Shown here in pieces: positions 6,341-11,704 of a stretch of 11,704 bases of DNA. The DNA is from DAOUBF01 sp034432795 (GTDB lineage: Bacteria; Chloroflexota; Anaerolineae; DSLN01): contig DAOUBF010000049.1 in NCBI GenBank assembly GCA_034432795.1, forward strand, positions 1 to 11,704, given 5' to 3'. The notes under the pieces are model-generated. The model was not told the DNA's origin, searched no databases, and worked only from the letters and a program-made list of their open reading frames with translations. A program made the position numbers and the translations under genes. The stretch's first letter is position 1; every line of letters begins with the position of its first letter.

Positions 6341-7582
6341 CTATTTGACGCCAAAGAAAGGCTTCAGGGTCACCCATTGACCCTTCTGGGCCTGGACGAT
6401 GGCGATCTGCTTGATCCCCTGGTGGTCCTCCGCTGTATAGGTGATCGGCGGCGTGAGGCCGGTCGTGAAGTCCTTGAGAGATTCGAGTGCGGCAATGAAT
6501 TTCTCACGCGTCAGGTCTGGCCCAGCGCGCTTGAGCGCCTCGACGATCATCTCTCCCACCGCGTATGACGAGAGGCTGTAGCCGCCGGGTGGCTCATTAG
6601 GGAAGTACTTTTTCATGGCGTCACGATATGCCGCAGCCTCCGGCGCATTGGCCGGGTCCACGAGCCACGCGCCGGCCTGCGCCCCTTCAACTGCAGACTC
6701 GCCAGCGAGTTTAAAGAGGACTGGATCGGCGAGCACATAGGTCATCAACCACTGCGGCCTGAAGCCGAGCTTTTCCGCTTCCTTCATGACCTGTGCCGCT
6801 GGGCTGACGATAGCGTACATAAAGACCAGGTCGGGCTTTGCCTCCTGAAGCTTAAGGGCATGCGCGCTGAAGTTCGTCTCTGTGGCTTCGTAGGGGACGC
6901 TGGCCACGACGTCCACACCGCGTTGCTTCAGCGCCGCGACGAACGCGTCCGCGCCCTCCTTGCCGAAGGCATCGTTCTGGAAAAAGACGGCGATACGCTG
7001 CGCCTTCAAGTCATCGAGCGCGTACTGCGCCATAATCGTTCCCTCGTCGGCGTAGGTCGGCTGGATGCCGAAATAGGTCTTCTTAAACGGCTTCGACCAG
7101 AGCGACGAGCCGGAGGCCACGCCGACGACGGGCACGTTCTTACTCACCAGATAGTCCATCACCGCCGCCCCCTGCGCGGTGCCGAGCGGGCGCACGATGG
7201 CGAAGACATTGTCTTGCTCCACCAGCTTCTTCGTCACCGCGACTGTGTTCGACGGTGCATACTGATCGTCTTCCACGATGAGCTTAATCTTGCGGCCATG
7301 CACACCGCCCGCTTCATTGACCATGTTGAAGTAGGCTTCAATCCCATGCGCGAGCGGAATGCCAATCGTGGATACCGGCCCCGACTGCGCCGCCGTCATA
7401 CCAAGCACGATCGTATCGGTAGTCACGCCGGGCACCTGAGCACCCCCCGCCGTGGGCGCCGGCGTACTCGGCGCTGATGTAGCTGTCGTCGCTACCGGCG
7501 CGGCTGTCGGTCCGCAGGCTGCCAAGACCAGCGTTAGCGCCAGGCTCAGGCTTAATATCGCGCGATTCTGTGATGGTCTCAT
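6341..7582 (-). CDS. Lipoprotein solute-binding protein SBP1 (LivK-like), system 1
   Basis: 413-residue extracytoplasmic receptor for system 1. The signal peptide is MRPSQNRAILSLSLALTLVLAAC with lipobox LAAC and C23 as lipidation site. An Ala/Thr/Pro-rich tether follows, then a full type-1 binding fold: IVLGMTAAQSGPVSTIG, EAGGVHGRKIKLIVEDDQY, the KLVEQDNVFAIV loop, NDAFGKEGADAF in the second lobe, and the closing YTAEDHQGIKQIAIVQ motif common in HAAT-type receptors. The start is set at ATG 7582-7580. A TTG six codons upstream is in frame, but those codons (TTG AGG AGG AGA AAA CAG) are themselves the Shine-Dalgarno sequence. Unlike SBP2, it lies downstream of its permease and ATPase genes. It is less like SBP2 than SBP2 is like the domain fused to LivF, so it probably binds a different solute. 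Confidence 0.93.
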   Translation of the reverse strand: MRPSQNRAILSLSLALTLVLAACGPTAAPVATTATSAPSTPAPTAGGAQVPGVTTDTIVLGMTAAQSGPVSTIGIPLAHGIEAYFNMVNEAGGVHGRKIKLIVEDDQYAPSNTVAVTKKLVEQDNVFAIVRPLGTAQGAAVMDYLVSKNVPVVGVASGSSLWSKPFKKTYFGIQPTYADEGTIMAQYALDDLKAQRIAVFFQNDAFGKEGADAFVAALKQRGVDVVASVPYEATETNFSAHALKLQEAKPDLVFMYAIVSPAAQVMKEAEKLGFRPQWLMTYVLADPVLFKLAGESAVEGAQAGAWLVDPANAPEAAAYRDAMKKYFPNEPPGGYSLSSYAVGEMIVEALKRAGPDLTREKFIAALESLKDFTTGLTPPITYTAEDHQGIKQIAIVQAQKGQWVTLKPFFGVK

Positions 7583-7622
7583 CTGTTTTCTCCTCCTCAA
7601 GCGTTTGTTTCCTTGTCAAGTT

Positions 7623-7663
7623 CCCCTCTCCTGCATGTGGGAGAGGGGGCCCGGGGCGAGGGC
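7623..7663. repeat. REP-like palindromic element between livF and SBP1
   Basis: A perfect 9-bp stem, CCCCTCTCC (7623-7631) with GGAGAGGGG (7640-7648), and an 8-nt loop TGCATGTG, followed by a GC-rich tail GGCCCGGGGCGAGGG. This head-and-tail pattern (CTCTCC-loop-GGAGAGGG-CCGGGG-GAGGG) is known from dispersed intergenic repeats in many bacteria, including Chloroflexota, whose shadow translation gives SPACGRGG. It begins 18 nt after the livF stop and lies just upstream of the SBP1 ribosome site, so it could act as an mRNA stabiliser or attenuator. No poly-U tail follows. Confidence 0.6.
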
Positions 7664-7665
7664 CT

Positions 7666-8370
7666 CTACTTCCCCAAGTAAAGGTGCCTCACCTCAGGGT
7701 TCTCGCGCAAAGCAGGCGTCTGCCCTTCCAGCCGAACGTAACCGTTTTGCAACACATAGCCGCGCTGGGCCAAGCCGAGCGCCATGTTCGCGTTTTGCTC
7801 GGCCATCAAAATCGTCGTCCCTTCGCCATGGATTGTCTCAATAATCTGGTAAATGGCGCGGACGATGAGCGGGGCCAGGCCCATGGACGGCTCGTCGAGG
7901 AGCAGCAGTCTGGGCCGCGCCATGAGCGCCCGCCCAATCGCCAGCATCTGCTGCTCACCGCCGGAGAGTGTCCCGGCTAGCTGGGGTAGGCGTTCTTTGA
8001 GTTGCGGGAAATACGCCAGCACGCGATCGAGGTCGCTCTTGACGCGAGCGCGGTCACGGCGGGCGAACGCGCCCATGCGCAAGTTCTCGGCGACAGTCAA
8101 TCCGGGGAACAGTTGGCGGCCTTCCGGCACCTGAACGATCCCGCGCGCGACAATGGCCTCTGGCGTCAAGCCGTCAATACGCTCGCCCTCAAACTCAACG
8201 CGTCCGCCCGCCGGACGTATAATGCCTGAGATCAAACGCAGCGTCGTCGTCTTGCCTGCGCCGTTCGCACCGAGGAGTGCGACGATCTCGCCCGCGCCGA
8301 CGTGTAACGTCACCCCCTTCAGTGCCCGAATCGGCCCGTACTTGGCTTCGATGCTAATCAGATGCAACAT
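7666..8370 (-). CDS. livF: Branched-chain amino acid-type ABC transporter ATPase LivF, system 1
   Basis: 234-residue cytosolic ATPase of normal LivF length. Walker A is GANGAGKTT (34-42), the IVQVPEGRQLFPGLTVAENL segment (78-97) covers the Q-loop region with the Glu typical of LivF, the signature is LSGGEQQ (135-141), Walker B is LLLLDEP (155-161), and AEQN (190-193) stands at the H-switch position. It ends with NPEVRHLYLGK, the canonical LivF C-terminus, which the fused LivF of system 2 has lost. ATG 8370 lies 17 nt inside the end of livG, with GGAAAGG upstream. It forms the heterodimeric motor with LivG of system 1. Confidence 0.95.
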   Translation of the reverse strand: MLHLISIEAKYGPIRALKGVTLHVGAGEIVALLGANGAGKTTTLRLISGIIRPAGGRVEFEGERIDGLTPEAIVARGIVQVPEGRQLFPGLTVAENLRMGAFARRDRARVKSDLDRVLAYFPQLKERLPQLAGTLSGGEQQMLAIGRALMARPRLLLLDEPSMGLAPLIVRAIYQIIETIHGEGTTILMAEQNANMALGLAQRGYVLQNGYVRLEGQTPALRENPEVRHLYLGK

Positions 8371-9145
8371 CGGCCTTTCCGTTCACCGGCTCTCCTAGAT
8401 ACGCCTCAATGACAGCCGGATGGGCCTGCACTTGGCGCGGCGTCCCCTCGGCGATCTTTTTGCCGAAGTCCAACACGACGATATGCTCACACAGGTCCAT
8501 GACGAGCGACATGTCGTGCTCGACCAATAAGAGCGCGCAACCGAAGCGTTCACGGACGCGCCGCAACAGCGCGCTGAGGTTTTGCGTCTCCTGCGGGTTC
8601 ATCCCCGCTGCGGGTTCGTCGAGCAAGAGCAACCGCGGCGATGATACGAGCGCACGCCCAAGTTCGACCAGCTTGAGCACGCCGTAGGGCAACCCTGATA
8701 CCGGTGCGGCGGCGATGCTCGTCAGGCCGAGCATCTCCATGACCTCTTCCGCGCGGTCGCGCAAACGCGCTTCCTCGCGGCGTACACCCGGCGTGGATAG
8801 CGCCGTGGCAAGGATACTTGCACCCCCCTGCGTGTGTTGACCAACGAGCAGGTTGTCCAGCACTGTCATTGAACGAAAGAGTTCGACGTTTTGAAAGGTA
8901 CGCGCAATCCCGTGCACGATGATCTGATGCGGCGCGAGCGCTAGGAGATCCACACCGTTGAAATGCAGGCGCCCGGCGCTCGGTGTGTAAAAGCGGCTGA
9001 TCACATTGAGCAGCGTCGTCTTGCCCGCGCCATTCGGGCCAATCAGCCCAACGATCTCACGTTCGCCCACGGCAAAACTAACGCCGTCGAGCGCCAAGAG
9101 GCCGCCGAAACGCACCGTTAGTCCCTCGACCTCAAGGCGCGACAT
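8354..9145 (-). CDS. livG: Branched-chain amino acid-type ABC transporter ATPase LivG, system 1
   Basis: 263-residue cytosolic ATPase. Walker A is GPNGAGKTT (36-44), the Q-loop is Q85 in ARTFQNVELF, the signature is LPYGVLK (152-158, a usual LivG variant), Walker B is LLLLDEP with E177, and H210 in VEHD is the switch His. AAGMNPQE after Walker B and AHPAVIEAYLG near the end are LivG traits. The last 12 residues (EPVNGKADVASD) are an extra tail that overlaps the livF start. ATG 9145-9143 overlaps the end of livM by 14 nt and has AGGGGGAAG upstream. It pairs with the LivF at 8370-7666. Confidence 0.95.
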   Translation of the reverse strand: MSRLEVEGLTVRFGGLLALDGVSFAVGEREIVGLIGPNGAGKTTLLNVISRFYTPSAGRLHFNGVDLLALAPHQIIVHGIARTFQNVELFRSMTVLDNLLVGQHTQGGASILATALSTPGVRREEARLRDRAEEVMEMLGLTSIAAAPVSGLPYGVLKLVELGRALVSSPRLLLLDEPAAGMNPQETQNLSALLRRVRERFGCALLLVEHDMSLVMDLCEHIVVLDFGKKIAEGTPRQVQAHPAVIEAYLGEPVNGKADVASD

Positions 9146-10127
9146 GAGCGCTTCCCCCTGTTTCCCTGACGCATTCCCCTGTGGGCTCGACCTTGGGCTG
9201 GCGCCGTGTCGCCAAGGCTGCGGGCAAGCGCCACAGACCGCCCGGCAAGAAGATGGATACGGCGATCAGCGCCGCGCCGTAAATCATGGTGCGCAGGTCG
9301 CGCGCGCTGCTCAGGAATTGAAAAAGCACCGTCAGGGACACCGCGCCGAGGATCGATCCCGGGATTGAAGCGAGCCCGCCGACGACGATCGCGCTGACCA
9401 AAAATATTGAAAGAAGCAGATCGAAATCGGAGGGCGTAATAAAGCCGACGAGGTGTGTATAGACGCTCCCGGCGACCCCGGCATAAAACGCGCTCAAGGC
9501 AAAGGCGAGCGTCTTATAGTGCGGCAGGCTGATGCCCATCGCTTGCGCCGCCAGTTCACTGTCGCGCAGCGCAATAAAGGCGCGCCCAATACGGCTCGCT
9601 AACACATTCGCCGCGATGAACATCATCAGCACCAAGACGACAAGTGCGAGAAAGTAGAGCGATACTTCACTGTCAAACGCGAGGCCGAACGGGGGGCGCG
9701 GCGGCTTGAGGCCTTGAAAACCACCCGTGACCGCTTCCCATTTGGCGATCACCTGGGAAACTGCGACGCCGAAGCCAAGCGTGGCAATCGCCAGATATGG
9801 CCCGCTCAAGCGCAGTGCGGGCATGCCGAGCATGTAACCGGCGACCCCGGCGGCCAAGCCCGCGATCGGGAGCGTGACCCAGAACGGGAGCTTCCAGTGC
9901 AACGACACAAGCGCAGAAACGTAGGCGCCGATGGCGACAAACCCGGCATGCCCAATGGAAATCTGGCCGGTATAGCCCGTCAATAGATTCAAGCCGATCG
10001 CGGCGATGGCCCACACCAGGCCGAGACTCAAAACATAAAGGTAGTAGCCGGGCAAGAGGAACGGTAACACAACTGCAGCCACACTGACTGCGATCCACCC
10101 TCCTTGTCGGTGCAGTCGCTTAGTCAC
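9132..10127 (-). CDS. livM: Branched-chain amino acid-type ABC transporter permease LivM, system 1
   Basis: 331-residue membrane permease with a basic N-terminus and about nine hydrophobic segments. It carries the LivM motif GLNLLTGYTGQISIGHAGFV (about residues 46-65), the LRLSGPYLAIATLGFG segment, the coupling loop ALRDSELAAQAMGISLPHYK, and VGGLASIPGSILGA before the closing LPGGLWRLP. The start is a GTG (10127-10125), four bases after the livH stop, with a modest AAGG ribosome site; no better ATG is found at a fitting position. The C-terminal 30 residues form a soluble tail that runs over the livG start. With LivH it forms the pore of system 1. Confidence 0.93.
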   Translation of the reverse strand: MTKRLHRQGGWIAVSVAAVVLPFLLPGYYLYVLSLGLVWAIAAIGLNLLTGYTGQISIGHAGFVAIGAYVSALVSLHWKLPFWVTLPIAGLAAGVAGYMLGMPALRLSGPYLAIATLGFGVAVSQVIAKWEAVTGGFQGLKPPRPPFGLAFDSEVSLYFLALVVLVLMMFIAANVLASRIGRAFIALRDSELAAQAMGISLPHYKTLAFALSAFYAGVAGSVYTHLVGFITPSDFDLLLSIFLVSAIVVGGLASIPGSILGAVSLTVLFQFLSSARDLRTMIYGAALIAVSIFLPGGLWRLPAALATRRQPKVEPTGECVRETGGSAHVAP

Positions 10128-10131
10128 CTTT

Positions 10132-11016
10132 CTATACCTTTTTCTGCTCGACGCATCCCAACAGGCCCGCAGGCCGAACTGCCAGCACCACGACGATTAA
10201 CGCGAAGGCGAACGTCGTCTTGAGTTCCGTCGAAATATAACCGGCGACCAAGTTCTCCAGCACGCCGAGCGCGACACCGCCGACGACCGCGCCTGGCAGG
10301 CTGGTGAACCCGCCTAACACAGCGGCGGCGAATCCCTTAATCAGCATCTCGTTCATCACGTTCGTGTCAAGAAAGATGACAGGCGCGATCAGTATGCCCG
10401 CCAGCGCGCCGAGCGCCGCGCCGAACGCCCACGTCGCGGCGAAGATGCGATCTGTGGGGATGCCCATCAAGCGCGCGGCGACCACGTTCTGCGCCGTCGC
10501 GCGCATCGCGATGCCGAGGTCGGTGAAACGAAAGAAGAGTGCGAGCACGAGCGCAAGCCCCACGCCCACACCAATGTCGAGCACTTGGTCACGGCTGATG
10601 ATGATGTTACCCAGGCGCAGCGGCGGGCCAACGACCGCATAGGGGAAGCTCTTGACGTCGTGGCCCCAGACGGCGCCGGCGGCGCCGTTCAACATAAGCG
10701 AGACGCCCAGCGTGGCGACGACAAGTGTGAGCACAGTCGCGTGGCGCTCACGCGCCGGGCGCAGGATCGTGCGCTCGACGATGATCCCCAACGCGCCAGC
10801 GAAGACCAGCGCACTGAGAAAGGCCAGGGACAGTGGCCAGTTCCATGAGATAAGCAGCGTATAGGCGATGAAGGTGCTAACCATCGCCATATCGCCATGG
10901 CCAAAATTCACCACATCCGAGACCTTGTAGATGAGTGTGAGCCCCAGCGCGACGAGAGCGTACAAGCTCCCTGCCGCAATACCGCTGGCGATCTGCTGGA
11001 CGAATATTTCTATCAC
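10132..11016 (-). CDS. livH: Branched-chain amino acid-type ABC transporter permease LivH, system 1
   Basis: 294-residue membrane permease. It has GLTLIYKVSDVVNFGHGDMA at about residues 25-44 (the NFGHG motif of LivH), about eight hydrophobic segments, the coupling loop AMRATAQNVVAARLMGIPTDR, ALGALAGILIAP, and VLGGFTSLPGAVVGG. It ends with RPAGLLGCVEQKKV, the LivH-type tail. The start is GTG 11016-11014. This overlaps the TGA of the small upstream gene as GTGA and has GAGAGGTGAG upstream, which supports both the GTG start and translational coupling. It is the first transporter gene of the cluster. Confidence 0.92.
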   Translation of the reverse strand: MIEIFVQQIASGIAAGSLYALVALGLTLIYKVSDVVNFGHGDMAMVSTFIAYTLLISWNWPLSLAFLSALVFAGALGIIVERTILRPARERHATVLTLVVATLGVSLMLNGAAGAVWGHDVKSFPYAVVGPPLRLGNIIISRDQVLDIGVGVGLALVLALFFRFTDLGIAMRATAQNVVAARLMGIPTDRIFAATWAFGAALGALAGILIAPVIFLDTNVMNEMLIKGFAAAVLGGFTSLPGAVVGGVALGVLENLVAGYISTELKTTFAFALIVVVLAVRPAGLLGCVEQKKV

Positions 11017-11243
11017 CCCTTCTCACCTCTCTCGGCTTGGCGGGGCGGCTCGTTAACCGGCACAAATCGCCGCATAAACTCGGTCACCTCCTCAAGGCGC
11101 AAGAAGTGTACTTCCTCGCCGCTCTGAATATGGCGCACGAGGCCACGCCAGCCGGCGCCGGATCCACCTGTTGACCCAGGCACGCTTTCTATTCCTTGCA
11201 CAAACCGCACTACAAACGAAATCACGTTCTTTGAAGGGGGCAT
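11013..11243 (-). CDS. Small conserved protein (76 aa), WRG...SGE type, first gene of the cluster
   Basis: A short soluble protein with the pattern SFVVRFVQG, then a Gly/Ser-rich loop, GWRGLVRHIQSGEEVHFL (residues 31-48) and LEEVTEFMRRFV (50-61). From memory, small Chloroflexota proteins share this layout (FVVR, W-R-G-x-I-x-H-x-Q-S-G and a closing amphipathic helix), but no function is known to me. It has no signal peptide, membrane helix or Cys. The start is ATG 11243-11241, preceded by GGAAGGACCT; a TTG four codons upstream would place the ribosome site inside the gene. Its TGA overlaps the GTG of livH, so it is probably the leader gene of the operon. Coding is supported by this coupling and by the family-like pattern, not by a database match. 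Confidence 0.65.
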   Translation of the reverse strand: MPPSKNVISFVVRFVQGIESVPGSTGGSGAGWRGLVRHIQSGEEVHFLRLEEVTEFMRRFVPVNEPPRQAERGEKG

Positions 11244-11284
11244 AGGTCCTTCCAAGAAGCGAATAGTCGTCAGCTACATGAGAC

Positions 11285-11290
11285 ATTGTA
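11285..11290 (-). promoter_or_regulatory. Possible -10 box of the transporter cluster
   Basis: On the minus strand the sequence GGCTACAATG contains TACAAT, five of six bases of the TATAAT consensus. It lies 41 nt upstream of the small gene's ATG, which would give a leader of about 35 nt. No convincing TTGACA-like -35 stands 16-18 bp away (CGCGAA there), so the promoter would need an activator or the call is wrong. Confidence 0.3.
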
Positions 11291-11455
11291 GCCAACAACC
11301 GTTCCTGTTCGCGTACTGAGGCGTTACAAAAGCGTTACAGAGCTATCTCTTTTGGGGAAGTGAAGGCGTCTCGGGCGTATCAGGGGATGGCTGCGAGCAT
11401 CGGTGCGCGTTTGCGGTCACGCAGAGTGTGTATTTTGAACAGCGTGGCTGATACG
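11291..11455 (+). other. Intergenic stretch between cluster promoter and decarboxylase remnant
   Basis: Apart from the tandem repeat at 11321-11339, nothing is recognised here. The plus-strand frame that reads the decarboxylase remnant stays open back to a stop at 11279-11281, but its residues before about 11456 do not resemble the family, so this part is either unrelated DNA joined to the remnant or decayed beyond recognition. Confidence 0.4.
11321..11339. promoter_or_regulatory. Tandem GCGTTACA repeat, possible activator site
   Basis: Two exact copies of GCGTTACA (11321-11328 and 11332-11339) are spaced 11 bp start to start, one helical turn; on the minus strand this reads TGTAACGC TTT TGTAACGC. 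Tandem 11-bp half-sites are typical of OmpR/PhoB-family response regulators. They lie about 45-60 bp upstream of the start expected from the TACAAT box, a usual activator position. The regulator is unknown and no regulator gene is in the window. Confidence 0.35.
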
Positions 11456-11704
11456 GTGGCAGCCGTCCACACCACCTCAACCACAAGCGTTGACCCGGTG
11501 CCGGATATTGCGGCCCTCTGCCAACGAGAGGGGCTATGGCTGCACGTGGATGGGGCCTACGCGGGCATGGCAGTTGATTGCAGTGCCTTCTACTGCCTAC
11601 TGCCGCCCCGACGTGCTCAGGCGGGCCTTCAGCCTGGTGCCGGAGTACCTGCGCACCGCCGAGGGCGAGGCGGAGGCCGTGCGCAACCTGATGGACTACG
11701 GCGT
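11456..11704 (+). pseudogene. Remnant of a group II pyridoxal-phosphate-dependent decarboxylase (aromatic amino acid decarboxylase family)
   Basis: The frame reads VAAVHTTSTTSVDPVPDIAAL, then CQREGLWLHVDGAYAGMA, which matches the family core (ATVGTTSTTSVDPV...REGLWLHVDAAYAG), including the Asp that pairs with the PLP ring nitrogen. It then jumps straight to VDCSAFYC. In intact enzymes about 30-35 residues lie between these points, including the NPHKW segment with the PLP-binding Lys; they are absent here. Next, CTACTGC is duplicated in tandem (11590-11603), which shifts the frame. In the other frame the family sequence resumes as RPDVLRRAFSLVPEYLRTAEGEAEAVRNLMDYG up to the window edge. The N-terminal half is also missing. 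The gene cannot make an active enzyme. It is oriented away from the transporter cluster. Confidence 0.85.

Noticed and set aside
6860..7477. Plus-strand frame of 205 codons
   Set aside because: It lies wholly antisense to SBP1, is rich in Arg and His as expected for a shadow frame, and has no recognisable domain.
7583..7600. TTG start of SBP1 at 7600
   Set aside because: The six added codons (TTG AGG AGG AGA AAA CAG) are the Shine-Dalgarno sequence of the ATG at 7582.
7452..7980. Plus-strand frames with SPACGRGGPGRGP
   Set aside because: This peptide is the known false translation of CTCTCC-type palindromic repeats, here at 7623-7663.
1..11704. CRISPR array, tRNA, rRNA, transposase gene or phage genes
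   Set aside because: No spaced repeat series, cloverleaf, rRNA core or recombinase motif was seen on either strand.

Overview
The window is about 60% GC and carries one long gene cluster, all on the minus strand, made of two complete ABC importers of the branched-chain amino acid (LIV/HAAT) type placed back to back. Three traits suggest a Chloroflexota-like bacterium, probably Anaerolineae or a relative: lipoprotein binding proteins whose mature ends are Ala/Pro/Thr-rich after the lipobox Cys, a small WRG...SGE-type protein common in that phylum, and REP-like palindromes. This assignment is an inference from style; no rRNA or marker gene is present.

Reading in the direction of transcription (right to left), the order is: a 76-residue protein (11243-11013); system 1, with LivH (11016-10132), LivM (10127-9132), LivG (9145-8354), LivF (8370-7666) and lipoprotein SBP1 (7582-6341); system 2, with lipoprotein SBP2 (6194-4812), LivH (4676-3780), LivM (3783-2794), LivG (2797-2033) and a LivF protein fused to a second full periplasmic-binding-protein domain (2031-148); then the first 56 codons of an aldehyde dehydrogenase (170 to the window edge). 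Most junctions are 1-23 nt overlaps or gaps, several of the ATGA/GTGA kind, so genes are translationally coupled within each half. Breaks in coupling occur only around the two SBP genes. Each of those gaps (7583-7665, 6195-6340, 4677-4811) contains an inverted repeat that could set SBP levels apart from the membrane parts.

The most unusual gene is the 627-residue LivF-SBP fusion. It has a full ATPase (Walker A, LSGGQ, Walker B) followed by a complete type-1 solute-binding fold, with no signal peptide and no membrane segment. A domain that normally lies outside the membrane would therefore be in the cytosol, attached to the motor of the importer. It shares motifs with SBP2 of the same operon. 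The simplest idea is a cytosolic ligand sensor acting on the transporter, comparable in principle to the cytosolic AmiC sensor or to regulatory domains on MalK and MetN. This is inference.

The right end (about 11456-11704, plus strand) holds a decayed pyridoxal-phosphate-dependent decarboxylase. It has lost the stretch with the PLP lysine and carries a 7-bp tandem duplication that shifts the frame. Between it and the cluster lie a tandem TGTAACGC repeat and a possible -10 box facing the transporter genes. No tRNA, rRNA, CRISPR array, transposase gene or replication origin is visible.
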